Shown: positions 6,977 to 13,600 of the stretch, in pieces
How positions within the stretch are numbered: the stretch's first letter is position 1
How the letters are laid out: every line of letters starts with the position of its first letter
Assembly: GCA_964456185.1 (NCBI GenBank)
Contig: CAYVZZ010000056.1
Span: 1-15,297 of the forward strand
Length of the DNA stretch: 15,297 bases
From: CAYVZZ01 sp964456185
GTDB lineage: Bacteria > Pseudomonadota > Gammaproteobacteria > Pseudomonadales > Alcanivoracaceae
Direction of reading: 5' to 3'
Position numbers and translations under genes: made by a program
Notes under the pieces: generated by a model
The model's input: the letters and a program-made list of their open reading frames with translations, nothing else
Told to the model about the DNA's origin: nothing
Databases searched by the model: none

Positions 6977-8314
6977 CTACAGCAACCGTTTGCGTTTGCT
7001 CGACGAGGGAATGTTCATCGCCTCTCGGTATTTGGCAACGGTTCGCCTGGCGACGTTGACCCCCTGATCGTTAAGCAGTTGCGCCAGACGGTTGTCGCTT
7101 AACGGCTTTTGGGGCGGTTCTTGGTTGATGAACTTCTTAATAATGGCACGAATCGCCGTGCTTGAACATTCACCTCCGTCTTTTGTGCCCACATGACTTG
7201 AAAAGAAATATTTCAGCTCGAACAAACCACGCGGCGTATGCATGTATTTCCGTGTTGTCACACGGGATATGGTCGACTCGTGCATACCAATGCGATTTGC
7301 AACGTCGGCCAATACCAAAGGTCGCATGGCTTCCTCACCATAGTCAAAAAAATCTTGCTGTAGCACAACAATAGACTCGGCAACTAGGCGTAAAGTTTCA
7401 CCACGACTTTGTAAACTGCGAATAAACCAGCGGGCTTCTTGCAAATGGGTGCGCAAGTATTGCTTGGTATCGGAGTCGGCCGAGTCTTTTGCCAGCTGGG
7501 CATACATCTGGTTAATCGATAGCTTGGGCTGCAGTTGCGGGTTAACCTGCACACGCCATTTGCCGTTGTGCTTGCTGATGCTGACATCGGGCAGAATGTA
7601 GTCGTCATCGGTATCACCAAAAGACTCGCCCGGTGCCGGGTCAAGTTGGCGTAGCAGCGCCAGGACAGCTTGTGTCTCGGGGCATTCTTGGTCCAGCTTG
7701 GCTAGAGCGCCCAGATCGCAGGCATCACCCAGTTTGTCGAGAAGGGCCAAGGCGGCATCGCGCGCGGGTGTGGTGTCGGCCAGTGCATAGAGTTGTATGC
7801 GTAGGCATTCCGGTAGGTTGCGGGCGGCCACGCCTGTTGGCTCAAACGACTGCAAGGTGGTGAGCACAGCCATCACGTCGGACGGCGTGATGCCGGTGGC
7901 GTTTTCGGGAGCCAGATTGTCATAGGCGCTGAGAATGTCATCTAAAGCGCAGTCCAGATAACCGCGTTCATCGAGTGCCTCAATGAGACAGTAGCCAATA
8001 AGCTGCTGGCTGGGGCTTAATTCGGATAACTCCAGCTGCCACAACAGATGATCGGCCAAGGTTTCAGGGGTTTCTTGTTGAACGCTAAGGCTGTCGTCGG
8101 CTGGCGGGGCTCCCCGGCTGACGGCCGCCGTTAGGGACTCATTGGCAAGCTCTGTCGGGCTCTCGTCCTGCTCTAGCAGCGGGTTGTTGTCGAGCTGCTG
8201 TTGCACCTCGTTTAATAGTTCTACACTGGATAGCTGCAGCAAACGAATCGCTTGCTGTAGCTGCGGCGTCATGGCCAGCTGTTGTGTCGATTTGAGTTGT
8301 AGCGTCGGCTTCAT
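6977..8314 (-). CDS. rpoN: RNA polymerase sigma-54 factor
   Basis: Sigma-54, 445 residues, slightly shorter than E. coli RpoN because the acidic region II (about 50-85) is short. It directs RNA polymerase to -24/-12 promoters, which need an AAA+ activator. Region I is typical: LKSTQQLAMTPQLQQAIRLL, then NNPLLEQDE. The core-binding region contains FEPTGVAARNLPECL. The helix-turn-helix is at about 335-354 (LADVANRIGMHESTISRVTT), and FELKYFFSS follows. The RpoN box ARRTVAKYRE is complete at 422-431. It is the first gene of the minus-strand operon rpoN-hpf-ptsN-rapZ-npr. Just upstream lie a near-perfect sigma-54 promoter motif (8362-8377) and, beyond that, the terminator of fabG. The usual upstream neighbour lptB is absent. 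Confidence 0.98.
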   Translation of the reverse strand: MKPTLQLKSTQQLAMTPQLQQAIRLLQLSSVELLNEVQQQLDNNPLLEQDESPTELANESLTAAVSRGAPPADDSLSVQQETPETLADHLLWQLELSELSPSQQLIGYCLIEALDERGYLDCALDDILSAYDNLAPENATGITPSDVMAVLTTLQSFEPTGVAARNLPECLRIQLYALADTTPARDAALALLDKLGDACDLGALAKLDQECPETQAVLALLRQLDPAPGESFGDTDDDYILPDVSISKHNGKWRVQVNPQLQPKLSINQMYAQLAKDSADSDTKQYLRTHLQEARWFIRSLQSRGETLRLVAESIVVLQQDFFDYGEEAMRPLVLADVANRIGMHESTISRVTTRKYMHTPRGLFELKYFFSSHVGTKDGGECSSTAIRAIIKKFINQEPPQKPLSDNRLAQLLNDQGVNVARRTVAKYREAMNIPSSSKRKRLL

Positions 8315-8338
8315 AGCGTAATCCGTTAGACTCTATTC

Positions 8339-8366
8339 AGCATAGCGAATTTCACGTGCCTTGCAA
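8339..8366 (-). promoter_or_regulatory. Candidate sigma-70 promoter overlapping the sigma-54 site
   Basis: TTGCAA (8361-8366), a 16-base spacer and TATGCT (8339-8344) read toward rpoN. The -35-like box uses the same TTGCA bases as the -12 element of the sigma-54 candidate, so the two polymerases would exclude one another. The match is moderate. Confidence 0.3.
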
Positions 8367-8377
8367 TAAGTGTGCCT
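8362..8377 (-). promoter_or_regulatory. Candidate sigma-54 (-24/-12) promoter for the rpoN operon
   Basis: On the minus strand the bases read AGGCACACTTATTGCA. Compared with the consensus TGGCACGnnnnTTGCA, the GG and GC elements have exactly the required spacing, and only two positions differ (A for the leading T, A for G after GGCAC). The predicted transcript would begin near 8351, giving a leader of about 37 bases before the rpoN ATG. Any upstream activator sites would have to lie within or beyond the fabG terminator and coding region. Confidence 0.55.
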
Positions 8378-8398
8378 GAATTGTGCCAAGAAAAAGAA

Positions 8399-8425
8399 AA
8401 GGGCCGACATAATTTGCCGGCCCTT
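8399..8425 (-). terminator. Intrinsic terminator of the fabG-type gene
   Basis: AAGGGCCG (8399-8406) and CGGCCCTT (8418-8425) form an 8-bp stem with an 11-base loop. Read on the minus strand, the hairpin is followed by TTTTCTTTTT-type U-rich sequence (8400 down to about 8391). It lies 26 bases after the fabG stop codon and upstream of the rpoN promoters, so it insulates the two units. Confidence 0.85.
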
Positions 8426-8451
8426 CTGATATCGACTGGTGTTGCAGCGGG

Positions 8452-9870
8452 TTAGGCACCCAGCAACATCTGACCACACACGCGTACCACGTTGCCTGTC
8501 AGACCCTGTGAGGCCGGAGACGCAAAGAAAGCAATGGTTTCAGCTACGTCGACCGGCTGACCGCCTTGTTTCATGGCGTTCATGCGACGGCCTGCTTCAC
8601 GAATGGTGAAAGGAATGGCTGCTGTCATTTGCGTTTCAATGAAGCCCGGCGCAACGGCGTTGATGGTGATGTTCTTCTTCGCCAAGCTGGCAGCTTGGGT
8701 TTGCACCATACCGATCACGGCTGCTTTAGAGGTGCCATAGTTGGTCTGACCCATGTTGCCCGCGATGCCGGCGATGGACGAGATGCTGATGATGCGACCG
8801 CCTTCTTTCAGGCCACCGTTTTCAGTGATTTCCGCGTTGATGCGCAGTTGGCTGGCAATATTGATATCCAGCGTCATGTCCCAGAATTTCTCGGGCATAT
8901 TGCCTAGCGTTTTATCGCGGGTCACACCGGCATTGTGTACGATGATGTCAAAACCCCCTTTAGCGGCGCCAAAGTCATTGATCTTCTTGGGCGCGTCGTC
9001 TGCAGTGATGTCGAGATCCAATACGTCGCCGCCAATGGCGTTGGCGACCTGTTTGAGTTCTTCCGCTTGCGGAGGAATGTCCAACACGGTGACTTTAGCA
9101 CCGTCACGCGCCAAGACTTCGGCAATGGCCTTACCAATGCCACGGCTGCTGCCGGTCACCAGTGCGTTCTTGCCTTCTAGTGGCTTCTTCCAGTTGAAAC
9201 CGTCGGCTTTGAAATCGGCTTTGCCAACACGAGTTACCTGAGCATCAACATAGGCCGACTTGGGCGACAGATAAAAGTGCAGGGGAGAGGCCAGTTGATC
9301 TTCGGCGTTGCTTTCGACATACACCAGCTGCACGGTAGCGCCGCGCTTAATCTCTTTACCGACGCTGCGTGTGAAACCTTCCAGAGCGCGTTGGGCGATG
9401 CGTGCTTCGCCGCGTGCTTTTTCCGGTGTGCGGCCAATAACCACAACGCGAGCACAAGGCTCGAGCTTGCGGATGACCGGGTGGAAGAAAGACCAAAGGT
9501 TCTTCAGATCAGCAATCGTTTTGATGCCGGTGGCGTCGAACACGATGCCTTTGAAACGAGCAGAATCGTCGCGCTCGGCAGCGTAAACGTCGGCTTTAAC
9601 ACCAGCTGCGTCAGCCGCAGTAGCCAGCTCGGCTTCGGCGTCTTGGCCGGCCAACAGGCTGATGGTGGCTTCCGGTGCTTGCTTTAAGTTGCTCAGGATG
9701 CTGGCTGCGGCTTTACCACCGGGTGCCGCACCGACCAATACACGGCCTTTTATGAACGAGGTTTGATCGGGAGAGTAGCGATCCAGTACCACGGGAACCG
9801 GCAGGTTAACGGCATTGAAAATCGCATTGCCGACCGGTGAGTTGGCAATATTGAGGTAAGTATCACTCAT
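8452..9870 (-). CDS. fabG: Two-domain (FabG4-type) 3-oxoacyl-[acyl-carrier-protein]/CoA reductase
   Basis: High-molecular-weight FabG-like reductase, 472 residues, about twice the length of ordinary FabG. The C-terminal part (about 231-472) is a complete short-chain dehydrogenase: nucleotide motif TGSSRGIG (239-246), HNAG (312-315), Ser365 in SSIAG, and the catalytic YGTSK (Tyr378, Lys382), ending in a FabG-like GLTGNVVRVCGQMLLGA. The N-terminal part (about 1-225) is a flavodoxin-like domain typical of FabG4 proteins. FabG4 of Mycobacterium reduces 3-oxoacyl-CoA using NADH; that cofactor preference is inferred here. The start MSDTYLNIAN was chosen because AAGGGA precedes it by six bases; the open frame continues upstream to 10053 but crosses the control region. 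It is divergent from the thiolase gene and is followed by a terminator. Confidence 0.93.
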   Translation of the reverse strand: MSDTYLNIANSPVGNAIFNAVNLPVPVVLDRYSPDQTSFIKGRVLVGAAPGGKAAASILSNLKQAPEATISLLAGQDAEAELATAADAAGVKADVYAAERDDSARFKGIVFDATGIKTIADLKNLWSFFHPVIRKLEPCARVVVIGRTPEKARGEARIAQRALEGFTRSVGKEIKRGATVQLVYVESNAEDQLASPLHFYLSPKSAYVDAQVTRVGKADFKADGFNWKKPLEGKNALVTGSSRGIGKAIAEVLARDGAKVTVLDIPPQAEELKQVANAIGGDVLDLDITADDAPKKINDFGAAKGGFDIIVHNAGVTRDKTLGNMPEKFWDMTLDINIASQLRINAEITENGGLKEGGRIISISSIAGIAGNMGQTNYGTSKAAVIGMVQTQAASLAKKNITINAVAPGFIETQMTAAIPFTIREAGRRMNAMKQGGQPVDVAETIAFFASPASQGLTGNVVRVCGQMLLGA

Positions 9871-9891
9871 GGAAGATCCCTTAGAATATGG

Positions 9892-9919
9892 TTGTGACTG
9901 GTGAAAATACGCGCATAAT
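9892..9919 (+). promoter_or_regulatory. Candidate sigma-70 promoter for the thiolase leader
   Basis: TTGTGA (9892-9897), a 16-base spacer and CATAAT (9914-9919) read toward the thiolase gene. Transcription from about 9926 would give a leader of roughly 220 bases that contains the small ORF at 9968-10039 and the palindromes. No comparably spaced promoter for the divergent fabG gene was found by eye. Confidence 0.35.
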
Positions 9920-9967
9920 AACGCTTTTTCCAGCCCGATTCTTGCGCAAAATGCAGGAGGTGGGCTA

Positions 9968-10039
9968 ATGACGGCGCCTATTGAACCACTGACGCCGGAC
10001 AAGTGTATTGACCGCACGCAGCAGCACTGCTGGCGGTAA
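9968..10039 (+). CDS. Possible 23-residue leader peptide
   Basis: ATG-to-TAA ORF encoding MTAPIEPLTPDKCIDRTQQH followed by CWR. It is preceded by a perfect AGGAGG (9955-9960) with a 7-base spacer, the strongest ribosome site in this region. It lies 105 bases before the thiolase start in the same direction, and downstream of the candidate promoter. It could be a regulatory upstream ORF, a small protein, or chance. The peptide is rich in Pro and Thr and has two Cys; I do not recognise it. Confidence 0.3.
   Translation: MTAPIEPLTPDKCIDRTQQHCWR
10019..10032. repeat. Perfect inverted repeat CAGCAG-CA-CTGCTG
   Basis: Six-base arms around a two-base centre, at the end of the small ORF in the fabG/thiolase control region. 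It could be an operator half of the divergon or part of a leader hairpin; short repeats of this kind also occur by chance. Confidence 0.35.
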
Positions 10040-10084
10040 AGCCAATGAGCCACAGCGCTCAGGCGCTAGACTGCGCACCGTAAA

Positions 10085-10099
10085 GCCGAGAATCTCGGC
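10085..10099. promoter_or_regulatory. Perfect 7-bp palindrome, candidate operator
   Basis: GCCGAGA-A-TCTCGGC is a perfect inverted repeat with a one-base centre, 45 bases before the thiolase start. The odd-centre dyad is of the size bound by dimeric repressors of the TetR or GntR type. It does not match the PsrA or E. coli FadR sites I know. Alternatively it may fold as a short hairpin in the thiolase leader. Confidence 0.45.
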
Positions 10100-10134
10100 C
10101 TGTCACATGCGGATGAACTATCCGCCAACCATAT

Positions 10135-10138
10135 GGAG
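10135..10138 (+). promoter_or_regulatory. Shine-Dalgarno site deciding the thiolase start
   Basis: GGAG lies 6 bases before the ATG at 10145. The earlier in-frame ATG at 10133 overlaps this site and has no ribosome site of its own, so MLAGKKVRK is the likely N-terminus. Confidence 0.6.
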
Positions 10139-10144
10139 AGAGCC

Positions 10145-11431
10145 ATGCTTGCAGGCAAGAAAGTCAGAAAAGTCGCTATTTTGGGCGGCAACCGTATTCC
10201 CTTTGCCCGTTCTAATACGGCCTACAGTGAAGTATCCGAACATGAAATGTTGGTGGCTGCGTTAAATGGCCTTGCCGACCGCTTCAAACTGGAAGGCGAG
10301 CAAGTCGGTGAAGTTGGCGGCGGCGCGGTGATGAAGCACCCGGGCGATTTCAACCTGGTGCGTAACGCCGTGTTGGAATCCAAGCTGGCGTCAGAAACCA
10401 CTGCTTTCGACTTGCAAGAAGCTTGCGGCACTGGCTTGCAAGCCGCTCTGTTGCTGGCCAACAAGATTGCCTTGGGTCAAATCGACAGCGCCATTGCCTG
10501 TGGTGCGGACACCACTTCCGATGCCCCGCTGGGTGTTAACGAAGGCGCGCGTAAGGTCTTCTTGGAAATCAATCGTGCAAAGACTACCAGCGAAAAAGCT
10601 AAGCTGGCACTTAAGCTGCTCAACCCGAAATTCTTGGTGCCCAATATTCCGCAAAACGCCGAGCGTTTGACTGGCCTTTCCATGGGCGACCACCAAGCTA
10701 TTACCACCGCTGAGTGGGGCATTCCTCGTGAAGAGCAAGACAAGCTTACTCTGCACTCTCACCTGAATTTGGCGCAGTCTTATGCGGACGGCTGGCAAAA
10801 AGATTTGGTTACCCCTTTCCACGGCCTGGAGCGCGATAACAACATGCGCCCCGATTCCACCCTGGAAAAACTGGCCAAGCTGAAGCCTTGCTTCGGTGGT
10901 GAAAACGGCACCATGACACCGGCTAACTCGACTCCATTGAGTGATGGCGCTTCTGCCTTGTTGCTGGCCAGCGAAGAGTGGGCGGAAGCTCATAACCTGC
11001 CGGTATTGGCTTATCTCACCATGGGCGAAACCGCCGCGGTCGACTTTGTCGAGAAGAAAGAAGGCTTGTTGATGGCACCGACTTACGCCATTGCCAGCAT
11101 GTTGAAGAAAACCGGCCTGACCCTGCAAGACTTCGATTTCTATGAAATCCACGAAGCCTTTGCGTCACAAGTGTTGTGTCAGCTGAAAGCCATGGAAGAC
11201 GAGACGTTCTGTAAAGAGCGTCTTGGCTTGGACAAAGCACTGGGCAGCATCGACCGCAGCAAGCTGAACGTGAAGGGCTCTTCACTGGCAGCAGCGCATC
11301 CTTTCGCAGCGACTGGCGCGCGTGTGCTTGCCAATGCCGCCAAATTGCTTGACAAGAAGGGCTCTGGTCGTGCGTTGATTTCCATCTGCGCGGCAGGTGG
11401 TAACGGCGTGGTTGCCATCCTCGAGAAGTAA
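10145..11431 (+). CDS. Acetyl-CoA acyltransferase (thiolase, FadA2/FadI-like)
   Basis: Thiolase of 428 residues from the chosen ATG. Thiolases cleave 3-oxoacyl-CoA with CoA or, in reverse, condense acyl groups. The catalytic residues are visible: nucleophile Cys94 in LQEACGTGLQ, HEAF with His336, His385 in AAAHPFAATGAR, and the second active cysteine Cys415 in CAAGGNG. The length and the AAHPFAATGAR variant (instead of the usual GHPLGATGAR) resemble the FadI and mycobacterial FadA2 subgroup rather than the biosynthetic PhaA type. It is transcribed away from the FabG4-type gene, the same divergent arrangement as fabG4 and fadA2 in Mycobacterium tuberculosis. A strong terminator follows. Direction (degradation or synthesis) and chain length cannot be read from the sequence. 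Confidence 0.94.
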   Translation: MLAGKKVRKVAILGGNRIPFARSNTAYSEVSEHEMLVAALNGLADRFKLEGEQVGEVGGGAVMKHPGDFNLVRNAVLESKLASETTAFDLQEACGTGLQAALLLANKIALGQIDSAIACGADTTSDAPLGVNEGARKVFLEINRAKTTSEKAKLALKLLNPKFLVPNIPQNAERLTGLSMGDHQAITTAEWGIPREEQDKLTLHSHLNLAQSYADGWQKDLVTPFHGLERDNNMRPDSTLEKLAKLKPCFGGENGTMTPANSTPLSDGASALLLASEEWAEAHNLPVLAYLTMGETAAVDFVEKKEGLLMAPTYAIASMLKKTGLTLQDFDFYEIHEAFASQVLCQLKAMEDETFCKERLGLDKALGSIDRSKLNVKGSSLAAAHPFAATGARVLANAAKLLDKKGSGRALISICAAGGNGVVAILEK

Positions 11432-11475
11432 TCAGGCGATTGTGCCGGCGAGATGGCTCGTTGGCACGCGTTTGC

Positions 11476-11514
11476 AAAGCCTCGATATCGCTTAGTCGAT
11501 GTCGGGGCTTTTTT
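11476..11514 (+). terminator. Strong intrinsic terminator of the thiolase gene
   Basis: A 15-bp hairpin pairs 11476-11490 with 11497-11511, including two G-U pairs, around a six-base loop (CTTAGT). The right arm runs into a run of six T (11509-11514). It lies 44 bases after the stop codon and isolates the thiolase gene from the lysE-type gene downstream. Confidence 0.93.
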
Positions 11515-11587
11515 GTGTCTGCGCATCGGGCTTCTTCGGCGTACAATGGCCGCCTTTTTATCTCTTTAGCAAGGGCAGGGCGCAATC

Positions 11588-12199
11588 ATGGATTGGTCAG
11601 TCTGGCTGACACTATTAGGTGTGTGTTTTGTGGGAGCGGCCACGCCGGGGCCGTCACTCGCCTTGATTTTGCACCACACATTAAACGGCGGCCGTCCCGC
11701 CGGTGCCGTCGCGGCAGTAGGGCACGGCAGCATGGTGGGACTCTATGCCCTGGCCACCGTTTTTGGATTGGGTGCCTTGTTGGATACCGCACCGGTGGTC
11801 TATCAAGTCATTCAGGTGCTGGGTGCGGTATTTTTGCTGTATTTGGGCATTAGCGGCCTGCGTGCCGCCGCCGGTATCGAACCGTCCGGTGGGCAAACTC
11901 AAGTGCGACACGCCTATCGTGATGGCTTTCTCATGGCATTGCTCAACCCCTTTGCCATTTTGTTTTTTGTGGCGTTGTTTAGCCAATTTGTGCATGCCGA
12001 CACGCCAGTTGGCACCAAGCTGGTCTATGCGGCTACCGCCTGGTTAATGGATACCAGCTGGTATTTGTCCGTTGCCTGGTTATTCTCGCGCCCCAAATGG
12101 CTGCAATGGTTGCAGCAATATAGCCAGTGGTTGGAGCGTCTCTTCGGGGTGGTGTTGTTGGCATTTGGGCTGCAATTGTTGGCAGGAGTGATTTGGTGA
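11588..12199 (+). CDS. LysE/RhtB-family exporter
   Basis: Integral membrane protein of 203 residues in the LysE/RhtB translocator family, which exports amino acids such as lysine, threonine or homoserine lactone. The N-terminal signature GAATPGPSLALIL and the central NPFAILFFVALF are characteristic, and five to six hydrophobic segments span the length. The substrate cannot be predicted. A GGG-rich ribosome site (about 11571-11580) precedes the ATG. Its stop codon TGA overlaps the GTG start of alkA by 4 bases, so the exporter is translationally coupled to a DNA repair gene. A TACAAT box at 11542-11547 could be a -10 element, but I see no acceptable -35 sequence. Confidence 0.93.
   Translation: MDWSVWLTLLGVCFVGAATPGPSLALILHHTLNGGRPAGAVAAVGHGSMVGLYALATVFGLGALLDTAPVVYQVIQVLGAVFLLYLGISGLRAAAGIEPSGGQTQVRHAYRDGFLMALLNPFAILFFVALFSQFVHADTPVGTKLVYAATAWLMDTSWYLSVAWLFSRPKWLQWLQQYSQWLERLFGVVLLAFGLQLLAGVIW
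12184..12188 (+). promoter_or_regulatory. Shine-Dalgarno site deciding the alkA GTG start
   Basis: AGGAG lies inside the end of the lysE-type gene, 7 bases before the GTG at 12196. It supports that GTG over the upstream in-frame ATG at 12127. Confidence 0.65.
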
Positions 12200-13032
12200 T
12201 ACGTTATCTGGCCTATAGCGCTCCATTGGACTGGCAGGCGCTTTGCGCTTTCTTCGGCATGCGCGCTATTGCCGGTGTCGAGCAGGTGGAAGGCACCTGT
12301 TATCGGCGCACGGTTAATATAAACGGGCAACGTGGGTGGTTAGCTATACAACCTGCCGGTGACACGCAATTGGCACTGGAGTTGTCCGATTCGCTCATGC
12401 CGGTGGCCGATAAAGTCGTTAAACGCCTAGGCCAACAATTCGACTTGGATGCACCTATGGCGACCATTCAGAGCGCTCTGGGTGATTTGATAAGCCCCTG
12501 GCCTGGTCTACGCGTGCCAGGCGCGTTTGACGGGCTGGAAACACTGGTGCGCGGCGTGTTGGGGCAACAAATCACCGTCAAAGCCGCCAGCACACTGGCA
12601 GGGCGTTTGGCACAAGCATTGGGCGAGTCGCTAGAGACACCCTTTGATGGATTGAATGTGACCTTTCCTACTGCTGCCGTGCTGCGTGACGCCAGCGAAG
12701 ATACCTTGGGGCAACTGGGCATCGTGCGCACCCGCATTGCCGCCATTCAGCAAATTGTCACCGCCTGCCAAACAGGCGAGCTGATTCTCGAACCGGGTGT
12801 CGATGTACCTGCTACCTTGAAGCAACTGAAAGCCATGCGTGGCATCGGTGAATGGACAGCACAATACGCCGCCTTGCGCGTGTTGAAATGGCCGGACGCC
12901 TTTCCGGCCGGAGACTATGGCATCCTTAAAGCACTCGATGTGAAAAAGCCCAAAGACGCCCGCGCTATCGCCGAACAATGGCGACCCTGGCGCGCCTATG
13001 CCGCCCTTTGCCTGTGGCAATCGCTGGCATAA
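12196..13032 (+). CDS. alkA: DNA-3-methyladenine glycosylase II
   Basis: Base-excision repair glycosylase of 278 residues, collinear with E. coli AlkA (282). It removes 3-methyladenine and other alkylated bases from DNA. The N-terminal domain (YLAYSAPLDWQALCAFFGMR, 5-24) matches the AlkA N-terminal fold. The helix-hairpin-helix is at about 211-222 (LKAMRGIGEWTA). The catalytic aspartate is Asp240 in FPAGDYGI, matching Asp238 of E. coli. The C-terminal EQWRPWRAYAALCLWQSLA is typical. The start is GTG at 12196, which overlaps the exporter stop codon; the longer frame from ATG 12127 would add residues encoded inside the exporter gene. There is no Ada regulatory domain. It is followed by ogt after 47 bases. 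Confidence 0.96.
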   Translation: MIRYLAYSAPLDWQALCAFFGMRAIAGVEQVEGTCYRRTVNINGQRGWLAIQPAGDTQLALELSDSLMPVADKVVKRLGQQFDLDAPMATIQSALGDLISPWPGLRVPGAFDGLETLVRGVLGQQITVKAASTLAGRLAQALGESLETPFDGLNVTFPTAAVLRDASEDTLGQLGIVRTRIAAIQQIVTACQTGELILEPGVDVPATLKQLKAMRGIGEWTAQYAALRVLKWPDAFPAGDYGILKALDVKKPKDARAIAEQWRPWRAYAALCLWQSLA

Positions 13033-13079
13033 ACCCGCGAACCGAGGCACAGTAGGGCAACATAATTGGGAGGGCAGAC

Positions 13080-13586
13080 ATGCCACTGCAAAACGTCAAC
13101 TACACCCGCGTCGCCTCACCCATTGGCGACTTCATTGTCGCCGCTCGCGGCGACCAGCTCAAAGGTGGCTGGTTCGACCAGCAAAAATACTTCCCGACCA
13201 TCAGCGCCGAGCAGGGTTGGCAAGAACGCCAAACACCTGTACTAAAAGAAGCCAGCAAGCAGCTCACCGCTTACTTCAGCGGCAAACTTACCCAATTCGA
13301 CTTGCCCTTGGCACTGGACGGCACCGACTTCCAACACGCCGTCTGGCAGGCACTTTATGCCGTCCCCTATGGCGAAACCACCACCTATGGTGATCTCGCG
13401 CGACAAATCGGCCGCAACAAGGCCTTTCACGCTGTGGGTGCGGCAGTAGGGCGTAACCCGCTTTCCATTATCGTTCCCTGCCATCGCGCATTGGGAAGTG
13501 ATGGCTCACTTACTGGATACGCGGGCGGTCTAGACAAAAAGCGCTGGTTGCTGGACTTGGAAGGGCCAGAAAAACGGCTGCTGTAA
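13080..13586 (+). CDS. ogt: Methylated-DNA--protein-cysteine S-methyltransferase
   Basis: Suicidal O6-alkylguanine/O4-alkylthymine repair protein, 168 residues. The acceptor cysteine is Cys134 in IVPCHRALGS, and the downstream loop LTGYAGGLDKKRWLL is typical of Ogt. The DNA-binding helix-turn-helix is around YGETTTYGDLARQIGR. At the place where most family members have the arginine finger (sequence ARAVG), this protein reads FHAVGAA, with His117 encoded by CAC; the substitution is one base away from an arginine codon. No AdaA metal-binding domain is present, so it is a stand-alone enzyme. It follows alkA by 47 bases with a GGGAGGG ribosome site. The stop is 14 bases from the stop of the convergent lipoprotein gene. 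Confidence 0.95.
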   Translation: MPLQNVNYTRVASPIGDFIVAARGDQLKGGWFDQQKYFPTISAEQGWQERQTPVLKEASKQLTAYFSGKLTQFDLPLALDGTDFQHAVWQALYAVPYGETTTYGDLARQIGRNKAFHAVGAAVGRNPLSIIVPCHRALGSDGSLTGYAGGLDKKRWLLDLEGPEKRLL

Positions 13587-13600
13587 CCCCGCGGTTTTAT

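Noticed and set aside
9871..10053. N-terminal extension of the FabG-type protein by 61 residues
   Set aside because: The extension crosses the divergent control region, has no ribosome site and resembles no FabG4 N-terminus; MSDTYLN has a good ribosome site.
10391..11152. Long antisense open frame of 253 codons inside the thiolase gene
   Set aside because: It mirrors the codon pattern of the real gene, has no recognisable domain, and the plus-strand thiolase is certain.
11461..11476. TTGGCACGCGTTTGCA, which looks like a sigma-54 promoter after the thiolase gene
   Set aside because: The spacing between the GG and GC elements is one base too short, and sigma-54 tolerates this badly. The predicted start would also fall inside the terminator hairpin.
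11542..11547. TACAAT as -10 element for the lysE-type gene
   Set aside because: No -35-like hexamer is found at 16 to 18 bases upstream, so it is not supported as a promoter.
12127..12195. Longer alkA frame from ATG 12127
   Set aside because: The added residues are encoded within the exporter gene and do not resemble AlkA; the GTG at 12196 has AGGAG at the right distance.
13585..13596. Short AACC/GGTT hairpin followed by TTATTTA after ogt, as a terminator
   Set aside because: The stem has only four base pairs, too weak to call a terminator.
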